Positions 11,921 to 23,181 of a stretch of DNA of 64,000 nucleotides are shown here, one piece after another. The notes under the pieces are model-generated. The model saw nothing but the letters and a program-made list of their open reading frames with translations, had not been told where the DNA came from and searched no databases. Position 1 is the stretch's first letter. Each line of letters opens with the position of its first letter. Both the position numbers and the translations under genes were made by a program. This DNA comes from Mycoplasma anserisalpingitidis (GTDB lineage: Bacteria > Bacillota_I > Bacilli_A > Mycoplasmatales > Metamycoplasmataceae): assembly GCF_007859615.1 (NCBI RefSeq), contig NZ_CP042295.1, forward strand, positions 310,001-374,000, given 5' to 3'.

Positions 11921-13864
11921 CTATGCTTTAGTTTGTTTATAGTATTCAAATACAACTTTAGAATTTAAATAATCTTCTATAGGTGCTAAACCTTGATATT
12001 GTACTTTATCACCATTGTCAACTCAAAAAATATCTTGTGCAATTGGATCTAAATTAAAATCATCATCTATAAAATAATTCTTATAAACAAATAATATATC
12101 AGAATTTATTGCAGTAGCGTAATTTATGAAATCAAAGTTATCTAAATTCAGATATTCGTGACTCATCTTATAATTTACTATAGAGTTATATTGTTCTGAA
12201 TTATATTCTTTTTCATTTAGATTAACTGTTGAGAGATAGCCAGTTGCAATATGTTGTAATCTTTCTAAACTAAAGTCTTTATTTTGATTAGCAAAACTTT
12301 TAGTTAAGTCAAAATTTAGATATTCATTAAATTTTTTTAATATTGCTAAAACAAGCAATTCGTTCATTTCGGTTGATTCGTTAACTAGATTTGTGTAATT
12401 CAAGTTGCTTTTCTGATTACTTAGATTTTCAATCACTGGTTGAATAAATTCGGAAATAACGCTAATATAATGATTTTCCATTAAATCATTAGTTTTGATA
12501 TATTTTGAATAATGTAATTCATTGATGCTATCTAAGAGTTGATTTGCAAATTGATTAGAAATATTCTCATCACGATAATAATTAAACAATTCGCTATATT
12601 TAGCAAATTGAAAATCTTTGAATAATTTTTCTTCTGATTTAATTAAAGCTAAATTTTTAGCTTCTTCAAATGAATAATTAGAATAATTTTGCTTTATTTC
12701 TAAAAAGCTTTGGTAATTTAATGAAAGATTTTGGAATATATTATTACTAATATAATCAGTAAAATTGTCATTATTTTCTTTTGCGTTTGTTGAACTAAAC
12801 ATAATTCCGTCAACTAGGAAAATATTTTGACTAGGTCTAACAAATCTTATTGTTTGCCCATCTATAGTTAGTTCTGAATTATCGCTAGAATAATATGAAT
12901 CGACAGCGTCACCATTATACATAATTGTAGCGTTGGTTGGATCATGGGGATCGACAAGTCGATTAACAATCTCTAAACCTTCCCCTTTAAATGTGATGTG
13001 TTTAGTATCATTAAAATCATACCCAGTTCCATCTTTAATTAACGACTTAAAATTATCTATTAACCTAGTGTAAGTTTCTTCAGTAACTTCACCGGTGAAA
13101 TTTTCGCTTGTTCGTATACCATCTGTACCTAAAATTACATCATAAGTTGATCCGTATAGCATATTATCTCTGAATGCATCAGTAATCATGTATTTGTTAT
13201 AACCAACAGTTTTAAGGGCTTTTAGGATATCTATAATGCCAAATTTTGTGTTAGACGATTCGAATCCTAATACTTTATTAAAGTCGATCTCATTTAATAA
13301 TTTACCATCTTGGTCAACTTTTCTGTATTTATCATCGATATTTAATTTATTGATATTGTAAGTTATGACCATATCTTGGATGATATATGGAAAGAAATAT
13401 TCTCAAAGATGAGCATTAATTTCATTTCCGTTTTCATCATATTGTAAGTATTTGTCATAACTTTTAAGATGCAGGAAGACGTTATCACGTAAAATTACTC
13501 TAACAGCTTCTTCGTAATCTTCTTCTTTCAATTCAGGCATTTTAAGCAATTTAGAATAATTTATTTTACTTAATTTACCTTGTCTTATAAGTTTAGTTGC
13601 TAAAAATTCTGTACCAATACCAAGTGCAGCATGGTTATTTAACATTGCGGTTTGAAATTCATTGATTTCATTAAATTGTTTGTATAAGAAATTTTTACTT
13701 AGTTCTTTTTCATTATTTTTTGATATTGCGGCTTTATAGTTATAAAAACTAGGTTTAAATTTGTTTGTTACTTTATAAATGACGCTAGCACTAAAAGCTC
13801 CAACAGCTGCAGCGATCCCTAGTGAATATAAGATTATTTTTGCTTTACGCTTTAAAGTTTTCAT
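11921..13864 (-). CDS. potD: Polyamine ABC transporter substrate-binding protein, distal paralogue
   Basis: 647 aa with in-frame TGA at 13402-13400 and 12022-12020. ATG 13864 is preceded by AAAGGTG. An in-frame GTG at 13870 is part of that RBS. An N-terminal hydrophobic segment ('GIAAAVGAFSASVIYKV') has no lipobox Cys, so the protein should stay membrane-tethered. The PotD fold is recognisable from 'FYNYKAAIS', 'GTEFLATKLIRQGKLSKINY' (the hinge/strand seen in spermidine/putrescine-binding proteins) and 'FFPYIIQDMVITYN'. It is a close paralogue of the adjacent upstream gene, with similarity along the whole length. It is the last gene of the pot cluster but has its own promoter at 13937-13966. 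It probably binds a related ligand or is a dosage copy. Polyamine specificity is inferred from its neighbours. Confidence 0.75.
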
Positions 13865-13936
13865 TATCACCTTTATTAATTTTTGGTTTTTATTTTTATA
13901 ATCTTTTTTGTTCTTTTTAAGTTAAATATTTAGCAA

Positions 13937-13966
13937 ATTATACATAAAATAATTTTTATTTTTCAA
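13937..13966 (-). promoter_or_regulatory. Promoter for the distal potD copy
   Basis: On the minus strand TTGAAA (13966-13961) and TATAAT (13942-13937) are separated by 18 nt, about 70 nt before the ATG. The distal copy can therefore be transcribed apart from potABCD. Confidence 0.6.
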
Positions 13967-14005
13967 AAAAATCAAATTCTAAAATTACTATAAAATAGAG
14001 ATATT

Positions 14006-15940
14006 TTATGATTTTGTTTGTTTATAATATTCAAAAGTTATTTTACTATTTAGATAATCTTCAATTGGTGAAATTCCTTGATATTCAATTTCTTCATTTT
14101 CATCAATTCAAAGAATTTTTCTAACTGTTTCATCATGTGTCAAATCACCATTATAGAAGTAATTTTTATAGATTATATTCATATCTAAATTAACTCCAGT
14201 GGTATAGTTAACGTAATCGAAATTATCTAAATTTAAATATTTTGTATTTATTAAATCATTAATAAATTCATTATATTCATCTGAATTAACTTCACTTTCA
14301 GTTATGGTGATAAATCCTAAATAACTAGCAGCTTTATCAATTCAATTCATTTTAAATTCATCAGTGTATTGTTCGATGATATTTTTTTCAGGATTAAATT
14401 GTAATTCATCACTAAATTTATTTAATATCGCAAACATTAAAGTTTTTTCCCACGTTTTATCATCATTTTGAGTAGAATTTAATACTAATTGATCGATTTT
14501 ATCTTCAAAGTAGTTTTTAATTACTTCAACATAAAAATCATTTAAGATATTATCTTGATTTTTGGAAGCAATTTCAAAATGTTTAGAATTAAATAAATCT
14601 ACAATTTGTTCTGAGACTTGATTATAGTTATTCTCAAAGTATGAATCTTGTTTGATTAGCTCTGCTACTTTAGCTGTTTGTCAATCCTTAAAAACCTTTT
14701 CTTCTGCTTTGATCATTGCAAGTTTTCTTAGTTGTTCAAATGAAAGATTAGGTAATTCTTTTTTAAGTTTTTGATATTCAATGTAAGCAAGATTGACATT
14801 TTGATACACATTATCAGTAAGATAATTCATATATAACTTATTATTTTCTTCAGAATTTGAAGCGCTAAACATTATGCCATCTACTAAATATACATTTTTA
14901 TTAGGTCTAACAAAACGAATTGTTTCACCATCAACGGTTGAGGCTGCATTATCGTTTGAATAATATGCATCAATACCATCACCATTATACATAATAGAAA
15001 CGTTAGTTGAGTCATTAGGATTAACTATTGTATTAACAATTTCTAATCCATCTCCTTTAAATGTTATATGTGAAGTGTCATTAATATTAAAACCTGAACC
15101 ATCTTTTATTAAATCTTTGAAATTTTTAATTAAACGATCATATGTTTGTTCAGTTACTTCACCAGTAAAATTTTCATCTGTTCTAGTATAAGGTTCATCA
15201 AGCAGTATGTCATAAGCTGAACCGTAAAGCATATTATCTCTTATAGCATCAGTTATAATATATTTATCATAGCCAACCTTACCAAGAGTTTTCATAATAT
15301 CAACCATGCTAAATGCATCTTTATTTTTAGAATTTAATAATTTTGAAAAATCAATTTCATTTAATAATTCACCATCTTCATCAACTTTTTTGTATTTATC
15401 ATCAATTTTAACTTTTTGGATGTTATAAGCAATAATAGCATCTTGAATAAAGTATGGAAAGAAATATTCTCAAAGGTGAGCATTGATTTCGTTTCCGTTT
15501 TCATCGTATTTTAAGTATTTATCATAACTTTTTAAGTGGTTGAATACAGATGGTTTTAAAATTACTTTTATAGCTTCTTCATAATCTTTTTCTTTTAAAT
15601 TTGGAAGGTTTAGAAATTTTGAATAATCAATTTTAGATAACTTACCTTTAATTATTAATCTTGTAGCTAAATATTCAGTTCCAATTCCAGCTGCTGCTCT
15701 GTTATTTAGAATAGCATTTTGGAATTCACTTAGTTCATTGAATTGTTTATATAAAAAATGTTGTCCAATCTTTTCTTCATTACTTTTTGAAATAGAAGCA
15801 CGGTAATTATAAAAACTAGGTTTGAATTTTTCTGAAATTTTATAGGTTACTACGCTTGATAAAATTCCAACTGAAAGAAGTGAACCTGTAATTAAAGCTG
15901 TATTTCTATATACTGTTTTTTTAAAGTAATTTTTAGACAT
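14006..15940 (-). CDS. potD: Polyamine ABC transporter substrate-binding protein, operon copy
   Basis: 644 aa. ATG 15940 is chosen because GGAGGTGA lies 8-9 nt upstream. It overlaps the potC stop (ATGTCTAA), which suggests translational coupling. It has the same architecture as the distal copy: membrane anchor near residues 8-30 without lipobox Cys, 'FYNYRASIS', 'GTEYLATRLIIKGKLSKIDY', and central 'SIMYNGDGIDAYYS'. The protein is well above the ~350-480 aa of typical PotD proteins; the extra length is the C-terminal helical half. With PotABC it should deliver spermidine/putrescine-type substrates at the outer membrane face. Confidence 0.8.
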
Positions 15941-16832
15941 CCATCTCACCTCCTCGTAAATTTAGTTCGATAGTATTTTCAAAATTTCCTTTATTTTTAT
16001 TTTTGTTAAATAATCTTTTAATAATTATTGATTTTTTATTTCTTTTAATGTGTTTATTTTTAATACTAATATAAATTGCATTTCCAAAAATAACCATAAT
16101 TAAGGCAATAACACCAAAACAAAGTGCTCAAGCCTCAAATTGTCCTTCATAAAGTTTAAGACCTAATGTAGGGGTGTTTGATGTTGTTCTGGTGATAATA
16201 AAGTCATCAAAACTAAATACACAACATACTACAGCAGTCATTATTATTGAAGGAATCATGTATACAAAATATGTTTTAAATCAAGATCTAATTTTTGAGT
16301 ATCCTAAATCCATTGATGCTTCAAATAAGTTGTTATTGAATTTTTCACTTCTTGGATACATTAAGAATATTGCGTAAGGTAAAGTCATAACAGCATGTCC
16401 AATTACAACTCTAGAGAAACCCTCATTATCTGAACTAATAACACCAAAGAATAAAGTAAAAACTAATACTAATCCAATAGCTGTAATATTATCTGGATTA
16501 ATTAAAGGGATATTTGATGTTGCACTAAGAGAACTTCTTAAAACTCTACTTTTTGAACGATAAACTGCATAAACCGAAATTAGTGAAATGGTAATTACGA
16601 TGATCGAAGTAAGAATTGCTAAAATAATTGAATTAATTAAAGCGATATCTCTACCTGAGTTAAATATAGTTGCTCAGTTACTTCATGAGAATTTTGATCA
16701 AGATGTTAAATATGTACCTTTATCACTGCTTTTATTGAATGTGAAAATTGCACCAACTACAAGTGGAATATAAACAAATGCTAAAATTATAAAGACATAA
16801 CTACGTTTAATTGTTTCTCAAATCTTACTCAT
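15933..16832 (-). CDS. potC: Spermidine/putrescine ABC transporter permease
   Basis: 299 aa. ATG 16832 overlaps the potB stop by 8 nt (ATGAGTAA). There are about six hydrophobic segments, and the cytoplasmic coupling (EAA) loop is seen as 'EASMDLGYSKIRSWF' at nt ~16325-16281. The C-terminal tail is basic and Asn/Lys-rich, and overlaps the start of potD. It pairs with PotB to form the membrane channel. It is the third gene of potABCD, with all junctions overlapping, so a single transcript is expected. Confidence 0.86.
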
Positions 16833-17685
16833 AAGTAAATCCTCTCTTGAATCTAAAAACAATTTTAGGTGCAATAATAATAATCGAGTAAATTCCTATA
16901 AAAATAAATGAAACAACAATAACCAATGATGAACCTTTAGCTAAATCGTATTTATTTCCTGGGTTAATTGTAATGTTGATTAAATCCCCCACCATTTGTT
17001 TTTGAGTTCCATCAGGAAGTAATTTAGCTGAAACTAAGAATGTAGTTGCTGTGCTTAAAAAGATCATACTGTAACCACTTAAAATAGCCTTAAGAGAATA
17101 AGGAATAATAACTTTAAATACAGTTTTAAATGTGTTGTATCCCATGTCACTAGATGCTTCAATAATATTTCTAGGCATGTCTTTTAACACTGTATAAAGA
17201 GGCATTATCATTAATGGTAAATTCAAGTAAAATAAACCAAAAACTAAAAATCATTCTGAATTTAAACTGTCAACATTATTTGGATCAATAATATTTAAGA
17301 ACAATGTTCTAATTGAATAAATTCTTGCAATAGTGAAAATTGCCATAGGACTTAAAATTAAACTAATGGCATAAATTTTAAATATTTTTGATTTGCTACT
17401 TGAAACAAAATATGCGTAAGGGAAACCTACTAATAAACATAGAATTGAAGAGATAATCCCAATTCTTAATGAACGAAAAATAATGCTTCAAGTTGAGTAA
17501 GTTTTTATTAATTCTCAGTTGTCACTAATTGAACCATTTGGTGTTTTTAAAGGAGCAAAAGCACTAACGATAATTAAAATAATTGGAAGAATAATTAATA
17601 ATAGAGCAATTAATAAATATGGACTAAGTAATCAACCACGTTTATTATCACTGGTGAATAATCTATCTTTAATTTTTGAAAACAT
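16825..17685 (-). CDS. potB: Spermidine/putrescine ABC transporter permease
   Basis: 286 aa. ATG 17685 lies inside the 3' end of potA (17-nt overlap). Hydrophobic segments are typical of a type I ABC importer permease, and the EAA loop is 'EASSDMGYNTFKTVF' (nt ~17160-17115). No strong Shine-Dalgarno is visible, which fits coupling to potA translation. It works with PotC, PotA and PotD in polyamine import. Confidence 0.86.
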
Positions 17686-19045
17686 TAGATTCGTAATCTC
17701 ACTTAGGATCTTTAGCCATTAGATGAATTGAGTCGATAGTTCAACTTAAGTAAACTGTATCACCAATTTCGAATTTTTTAGCTGTTTCAACAAAAATCTC
17801 TTGTCCATCATTAACAACTACTTTAATGTAGTAATAGCTTCCTCTATATGTTAAATCTTCAATTACTCCCTTAATTCTTTTGGCACTTTTTACTTCTTTA
17901 TCAGTAATATCGATATCTTCAGGTCTAATTAATGCGTCAACTCTTGAATTAATTGGGAATTCATCTTCGGTGTGAATTGTCTTAAATTCACTGTTAAGCA
18001 TTTTTACGTTTCCACCTTTTACAAATTTAGCATCAAAGATATTTGAGTCACCGATAAAGCGAGCAACTCAAATGTTTTTTGGATAGTCATAAATTTGTTT
18101 AGGTGTGTCATATTGTTCAATTTTTCCAGCACGCACTATAGCAATTCTATCTGATAAAGCAAGTGCTTCATTTTGATCATGTGTAACAAAAATAAATGTT
18201 AAACCAAGTTCTTGTTGAATGCTTCTAAGCAACACTTGCATTTTTTGTCTAATTTTAGCATCAAGTGCACTAAGTGGTTCATCAAGAAGCAAAATTTCTG
18301 GTTCAATAACTAAACTACGAGCAAGTGCAACACGTTGTTTCATACCACCAGAGAGTTGACTGATTGCTCTGTTTTCATTCCCTTTTAGACCAACTAATTC
18401 AATCATTTCAGAAATTTTTTGATCCATTTCTTCACGTGTCATTTTTCTTTTGAAATAACGGTTTTCAAATGCTTGAGTTTTTTGGATGACATAGTTTTCT
18501 CAATATGAGTATTTAAAGTCAGAATCGTCTAATCAATTTTGACGTTTTCTGTATTGTAATGTTTTTGGTTTAAGAGTTTCTAATTCTTTTTCATACTGTT
18601 CTTGAATTTTGTCAAGTTTTTTCATTTCAAGATCAGCTTTTTTAGTTCATATTTCAATTTTTTTCTTTAATAAATTAATGTGTTTTTCATTTACAGTTTT
18701 CTTAGGTACTCTTTTTAGTTTAAGACCATATCTAATGTTTCCTTCAACATTAAGATGTGGAAAAAGTGCATAGTCTTGAAAAATTGTAGATAAATTTCTT
18801 TTATATGGTGGTAAATCCTTGATATCACGATTATTAAATTTAATTTCACCACGAGTAGCTCATTCAAAACCACCAATAAGTCTTAAAATAGTTGTTTTAC
18901 CTGAACCAGAAGGACCAAGCAAAGTTACGAATTCACCTTTAGTAATTGTTAAATCAACATTATCTAAAACTACTTTAGAGCCAAATTCTTTAACAACTTC
19001 TTTTAATTCAACAATTGAATTTTTTTTAGCTTCTTTTTTAGCCAT
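17669..19045 (-). CDS. potA: Polyamine ABC transporter ATP-binding protein
   Basis: 458 aa, start ATG 19045 behind AAGGAGG. The Walker A 'GPSGSGKTT' is at about residues 40-48 and the Q-loop '[12 protein letters not shown]' follows. Then comes an insertion of about 90 charged, helix-forming residues (nt ~18720-18440) before the signature 'LSGGMKQR'. After this are Walker B '[12 protein letters not shown]' and switch His 'FVTHDQNEA'. The C-terminal TOBE-like domain contains '[11 protein letters not shown]'. The Q-loop/signature insertion is also known in other mycoplasma PotA proteins. Catalytic residues are all present, so an active ATPase is expected. Confidence 0.9.
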
Positions 19046-19066
19046 TTTAACCTCCTTAATAAATAA

Positions 19067-19231
19067 TTAATTAAAAATTCAAAGTTTATTTGGATTAGGG
19101 GAGGCTAAATCATATAAATCTTTAAGATATTCCTCAACAAAAAAAGATAATTTTGGGTACTGAATATCACTAAAAATTACAAGAATAAATCTTGTAATGT
19201 TTTGGTGAATTTTCTTCAGTATTTTAATCAT
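19067..19231 (-). CDS. Small leaderless ORF preceding potA (54 aa, unknown)
   Basis: The ORF starts at ATG 19231 ('MIKILKKIHQN') and ends with TAA at 19067, 21 nt before potA. TATAAT at 19244-19239 stands 7 nt before the ATG, so the transcript would begin at or near the start codon. An ATG three codons upstream overlaps the promoter and is rejected. The peptide is basic and aromatic at its start and acidic in the middle. I do not recognise it. Being the first ORF of the potABCD transcript, it could be a leader peptide that senses something, or just a small protein. Confidence 0.5.
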
Positions 19232-19238
19232 GTAAAAC

Positions 19239-19244
19239 ATTATA
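19239..19244 (-). promoter_or_regulatory. Promoter -10 box of the pot operon (leaderless start)
   Basis: TATAAT on the minus strand, 7 nt before ATG 19231. No closer promoter before potA is evident. Confidence 0.55.
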
Positions 19245-19445
19245 CAAAAATTAAAAAAAATTTACCAATAATAGTTTAAAAAAATAATTAGTTTTTTTTC
19301 ACTAAAATAACTATTTTATAGTAATAAAAAACTGAAAATAAATTTTGTTTTTTCTAAAAAAATTATCAAAAAAATAAAACTAAAAAATTTACCATATTTT
19401 TGCAATAAAAATTAAGCGATTTCACTGCTAAAAAACATTAAATGC

Positions 19446-19451
19446 TATAAT
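19446..19451 (+). promoter_or_regulatory. Promoter -10 box of the ABC exporter operon
   Basis: TATAAT, followed 26 nt later by the exporter start codon behind GAAGGGG. It is divergent from the pot operon. Confidence 0.55.
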
Positions 19452-19477
19452 ATTTTCATTATACTAGAAGGGGATAT

Positions 19478-21289
19478 ATGTGAAAAATGTTTAAAATGCT
19501 TCCAAAGAAGATTAAGTTTTTCTTCTTCGTTGGAATATTTTTAATTTTGCTTAATGTTATTATAAGTTTAATCTTACCTGGTTTTATTTCACAATATGTT
19601 GTTTTAGCGGTAAGTTCAAGTGATGCAAAAATTGTTTCACTTAAAGTTTTTAATAAATTTATAGTAGCCACAGGAACTAGAAGTGAAATGTTAACTGAAT
19701 TAACAATAATTTCAGTAATATTAATTCTTTTAGCATTTTTAACTTCATTTTTAAGTATTGCAATTACTACTTGAGGTGGTGAAAGAAGCAGTGAATTTTT
19801 TAGAAACAAAATTTTTAATAAAATTCAACATCTTTCATTACATGATATTAATAAGGTTACTCCTGAGAGTTTAATTACTAGAATTTCAAATGATGTTGCT
19901 ATTTTCTGAGAATTACTTATTAGTGCTACAAACGCTTTAATTAGAGCACCATTACTTATTGTTGGTGGGATAATTTTTACTATTATTACCGATCCAAAAT
20001 TATCTTTATCTATATTTTTATACTTACCAATTTTAATTATTGTTTTGATTGTAATGATTAAAATTAATAATCCATTATTAGTTAAAAACCAAATTACTAT
20101 CGACAAAATCACTAAAGAAGTTGAAGAAAATATTCTTGGTGCTAGATTAATTAAAACATTTAATCTTAAAGAAAAACAAATGGACAAATTTACTCATCAA
20201 AACAATAAATGATTGAAATTCCAAACTAAAATTAACAATGTTTTTGCTATTGGACATCCAGTTTTCTTTGCGTTAATTAACCTTGTTGCAGTCGCTATTT
20301 ATTCACTAACTGCTAACACACTTTTTAACAGTACTAATCCAGATGTGCAAGAATTGGCAAACATTAATGTATTTTTAGAATATATTTTTACTATTTCTTT
20401 AGGTATTGTGCTTTTTAGTACTTTCTTATTTGTGTTTTTTAGAGCTAGAGTTAGTTGTGGAAGAATTAATGAAGTTTTAGACTTTAAGAATCAAGATCTT
20501 AAAGTTGAAAATGGTCTCTCAATTGAAAGTACTGTTGAAAATCAAAATGGTCTTTCAGTACAATTTAAGAATTTTAATTATAAATATTTTAATGATTCTG
20601 AAGAATATGCCTTATATGACATTAATATTGATCTTAAATCAGGTGAAACTCTTGGAATTATAGGTCCAACTGGTTCAGGAAAAAGTTCATTAGCTAATTT
20701 ATTAATTAATAATTATAAATACGATACAAAAGTAAATGGACACATATTAGTAGATAACAAAGAAGTAAATCGAATTAATACAACAGATTTACATAAAAAT
20801 ATTGGTATTGTATATCAAGATGCATTGTTGTATTCAGGAACAATTAAAAGTAATTTACTTTTTGCTAAACTTGATGCAACTGAAGAAGAAATAAGCAAGG
20901 CATTATTTAACTCTTGTGCCATAGATTTTGTGCAAACTTTTGAAGACAGAAGCGATCATATAGTCGAACAACGTGCTAAAAATTTAAGTGGTGGGCAAAA
21001 ACAAAGACTATCAATTGCTCGTACACTAATAAATGATCCTAAAGTCCTAATTTTAGATGACTCAACAAGTGCGCTTGATAATATAACAACTAAAAAACTA
21101 TTAAATAATATTAAAGAAAATTATAACTGTACAACTATTATAATTAGTCAAAAAATTAGTTCTATTAAACATGCTGATCAAATTATCGTTCTTGAAAAAG
21201 GAAAAATGACTGGTCACGGAACACATGAAGAACTTATCAAAAGCAATGAATGATACAAAAATACCTTCACAAACCAATTAGAACAATAA
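19478..21289 (+). CDS. ABC exporter half-transporter, degenerate-site subunit
   Basis: 603 aa. ATG 19478 (MWKMFK, with TGA = Trp at codon 2) follows GAAGGGG; the ATG three codons later is less well placed. An N-terminal six-helix exporter domain spans residues ~10-320. Walker A 'GPTGSGKSS' is near residue 396 and signature LSGGQ near 503. Walker B reads 'LILDDSTSALD', with Asp where the catalytic Glu should be, and the switch reads 'IIISQKIS', with Gln for His. These are the marks of the degenerate half of heterodimeric exporters (LmrCD, BmrCD, TM287/288 type). The partner is the next gene, 13 nt downstream. The cargo may be drug, lipid or peptide and is not readable. Confidence 0.88.
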
Positions 21290-21302
21290 AAGAAAGGAAA
21301 AA

Positions 21303-23165
21303 ATGCGTAATAGTGAATTTATTCTTAATAAAAAAGGCAAAAATAAAGAATTTTCAGCTTATAAAGTTTTTAAGCAATTATTAAGTTATGTTCAAAATGA
21401 AAGAAAACGTTTAATTTTTGGTATATTTTGTTCATTGTTCAATGCGGTTTTCTATGTTTTAGGAAGTATCTACATCGGTTATGTTTTTAGAAATTATTTT
21501 GAAGTAATTTTTACTAATTCTGATCCAAACTACGCTATTGCTAATTTTGATGTGTTTCACTTTTGTATTGACTTAATTATTCTTGGTGGTGCTTTTATTC
21601 TCTATGGTATTTTTAGATATATTGAGAGTGTTATATATATAAGAATTTCATATAATCAAGCAACCAGAATGCGTCAAGAAGTTATGGAAAAATTAATTAA
21701 AATGCCTATTTCATACTATGATAAGCAAAAAGCTGGTGATTTAATTTCTACAATGATTAATGACATTAATAATGTTTCTAATACCTTGATGAATACCTTA
21801 AATCAATTCTTTTCTAGCTTTTTTAATGTAGTAATTTCGATTTGCATAATGTTTATGATCTCTTCGGTATTAACGCTAATTGCTGTACCAATGTCACTTA
21901 TTTTATTTGGCCTATCTCTTTTAGTTATTAGACGTGCACAACCGTACTTTGTAAAGGTTCAAGACTGTTTTGGTAAAATGAATGCTTTTGTCGAAGAAAA
22001 TATAGCTAATATTAAAGTTACAAATTCATTTGATAGAGAAAAATTAGTTTTTGATCAATTCAAGTTAATAACTCAAGAAATTAAAAGGACTGCTTATAAA
22101 GGTGATCTTACTGCACGTTCAGTTGATCCTTGATTTGGTTTTACATCATACTTTGTCAATTTAGCTGTTTCAGCAATTGCAGTTGCATTCTATTTTGCAA
22201 AAATTAAAGTTTATGGAATGAGTTATTTCGGAGCAAACGCTGATGGAACAGCTAGTGGTGGATTAATCATTACATTTGTTGCATTAAATTGAAATTTCAT
22301 GGGACCATTTAATACATTATTAAACATTAACTTTTCACTTCAAGTTGGTATTGCTTCATCGAATAGAATTTTTAAATTATTAAATCTTAATCCAAACAAA
22401 GATCACACTGAAGATATTTTCTTAGAAAAAATAAATGGTGAAATTGAATTTAAAAACGTATTTTTTAGATACAGTAAAAAATCTAAGAAATATCAACTCA
22501 ATGATGCTAGTTTTACCGTCAAACCAGGTCAAACTGTCGCTATAGTTGGACCTACCGGAGCTGGAAAAACAACAATAGTTAACTTACTAAGCAAATTCTA
22601 TGATTATGAATCAGGTTCAATTACTGTAGATTCACATGAATTAAGACATATTGATACTGAAAATTTAAGAAATTTAGTTTCAGTAGTATTACAAGATTCA
22701 TTTTTATTTAATGACACAATTAAATGAAATCTAACAATGGGTAATGAAAAAATAACTGATGAAGAAATCAAAGAAGCGGCTAAATTAACCGGAGCTGAAC
22801 ACTTTATTAATCAATTCCCAAATAAATATGAAACAAAAATTGAAAATAATGGAACTAATCTAAGTCAAGGTCAAAGACAATTACTAAATATTACTAGAGC
22901 AATTTTAGCTAATAGAAACATGTTGATTTTGGATGAAGCTACGTCAAACGTTGACTCTCAAACTGAAAAAGTTATTCAAAATTCATTATTGAAGTTGATG
23001 GAAAATAAAACAAGTTTTATTATTGCTCACAGACTCTCTACAATAAAAAATGCTGATATGATTTTAGTTGTTGACAATGGATATATCATCGAGAGAGGAA
23101 CTCACAAAGAGTTATTAAATCGAAAAGGTTTCTACTATAATTTATATAGTTCAAGCTTTAAATAA
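21303..23165 (+). CDS. ABC exporter half-transporter, catalytically competent subunit
   Basis: 620 aa, ATG 21303 after AAAGGAAAAA. Transmembrane domain covers residues ~30-330. Walker A 'GPTGAGKTT' lies near residue 416. Signature is the variant LSQGQ near 519, Walker B '[11 protein letters not shown]' has the catalytic Glu, and switch His is in 'IIAHRLS'. The altered signature here pairs with the degenerate Walker motifs of the upstream subunit, and the canonical LSGGQ there pairs with this intact Walker B. One competent ATP site is therefore predicted in the heterodimer. It is followed after 16 nt by a lipoprotein gene in the same operon. Confidence 0.9.
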
Positions 23166-23181
23166 TAATTAAGGAGAAAAC

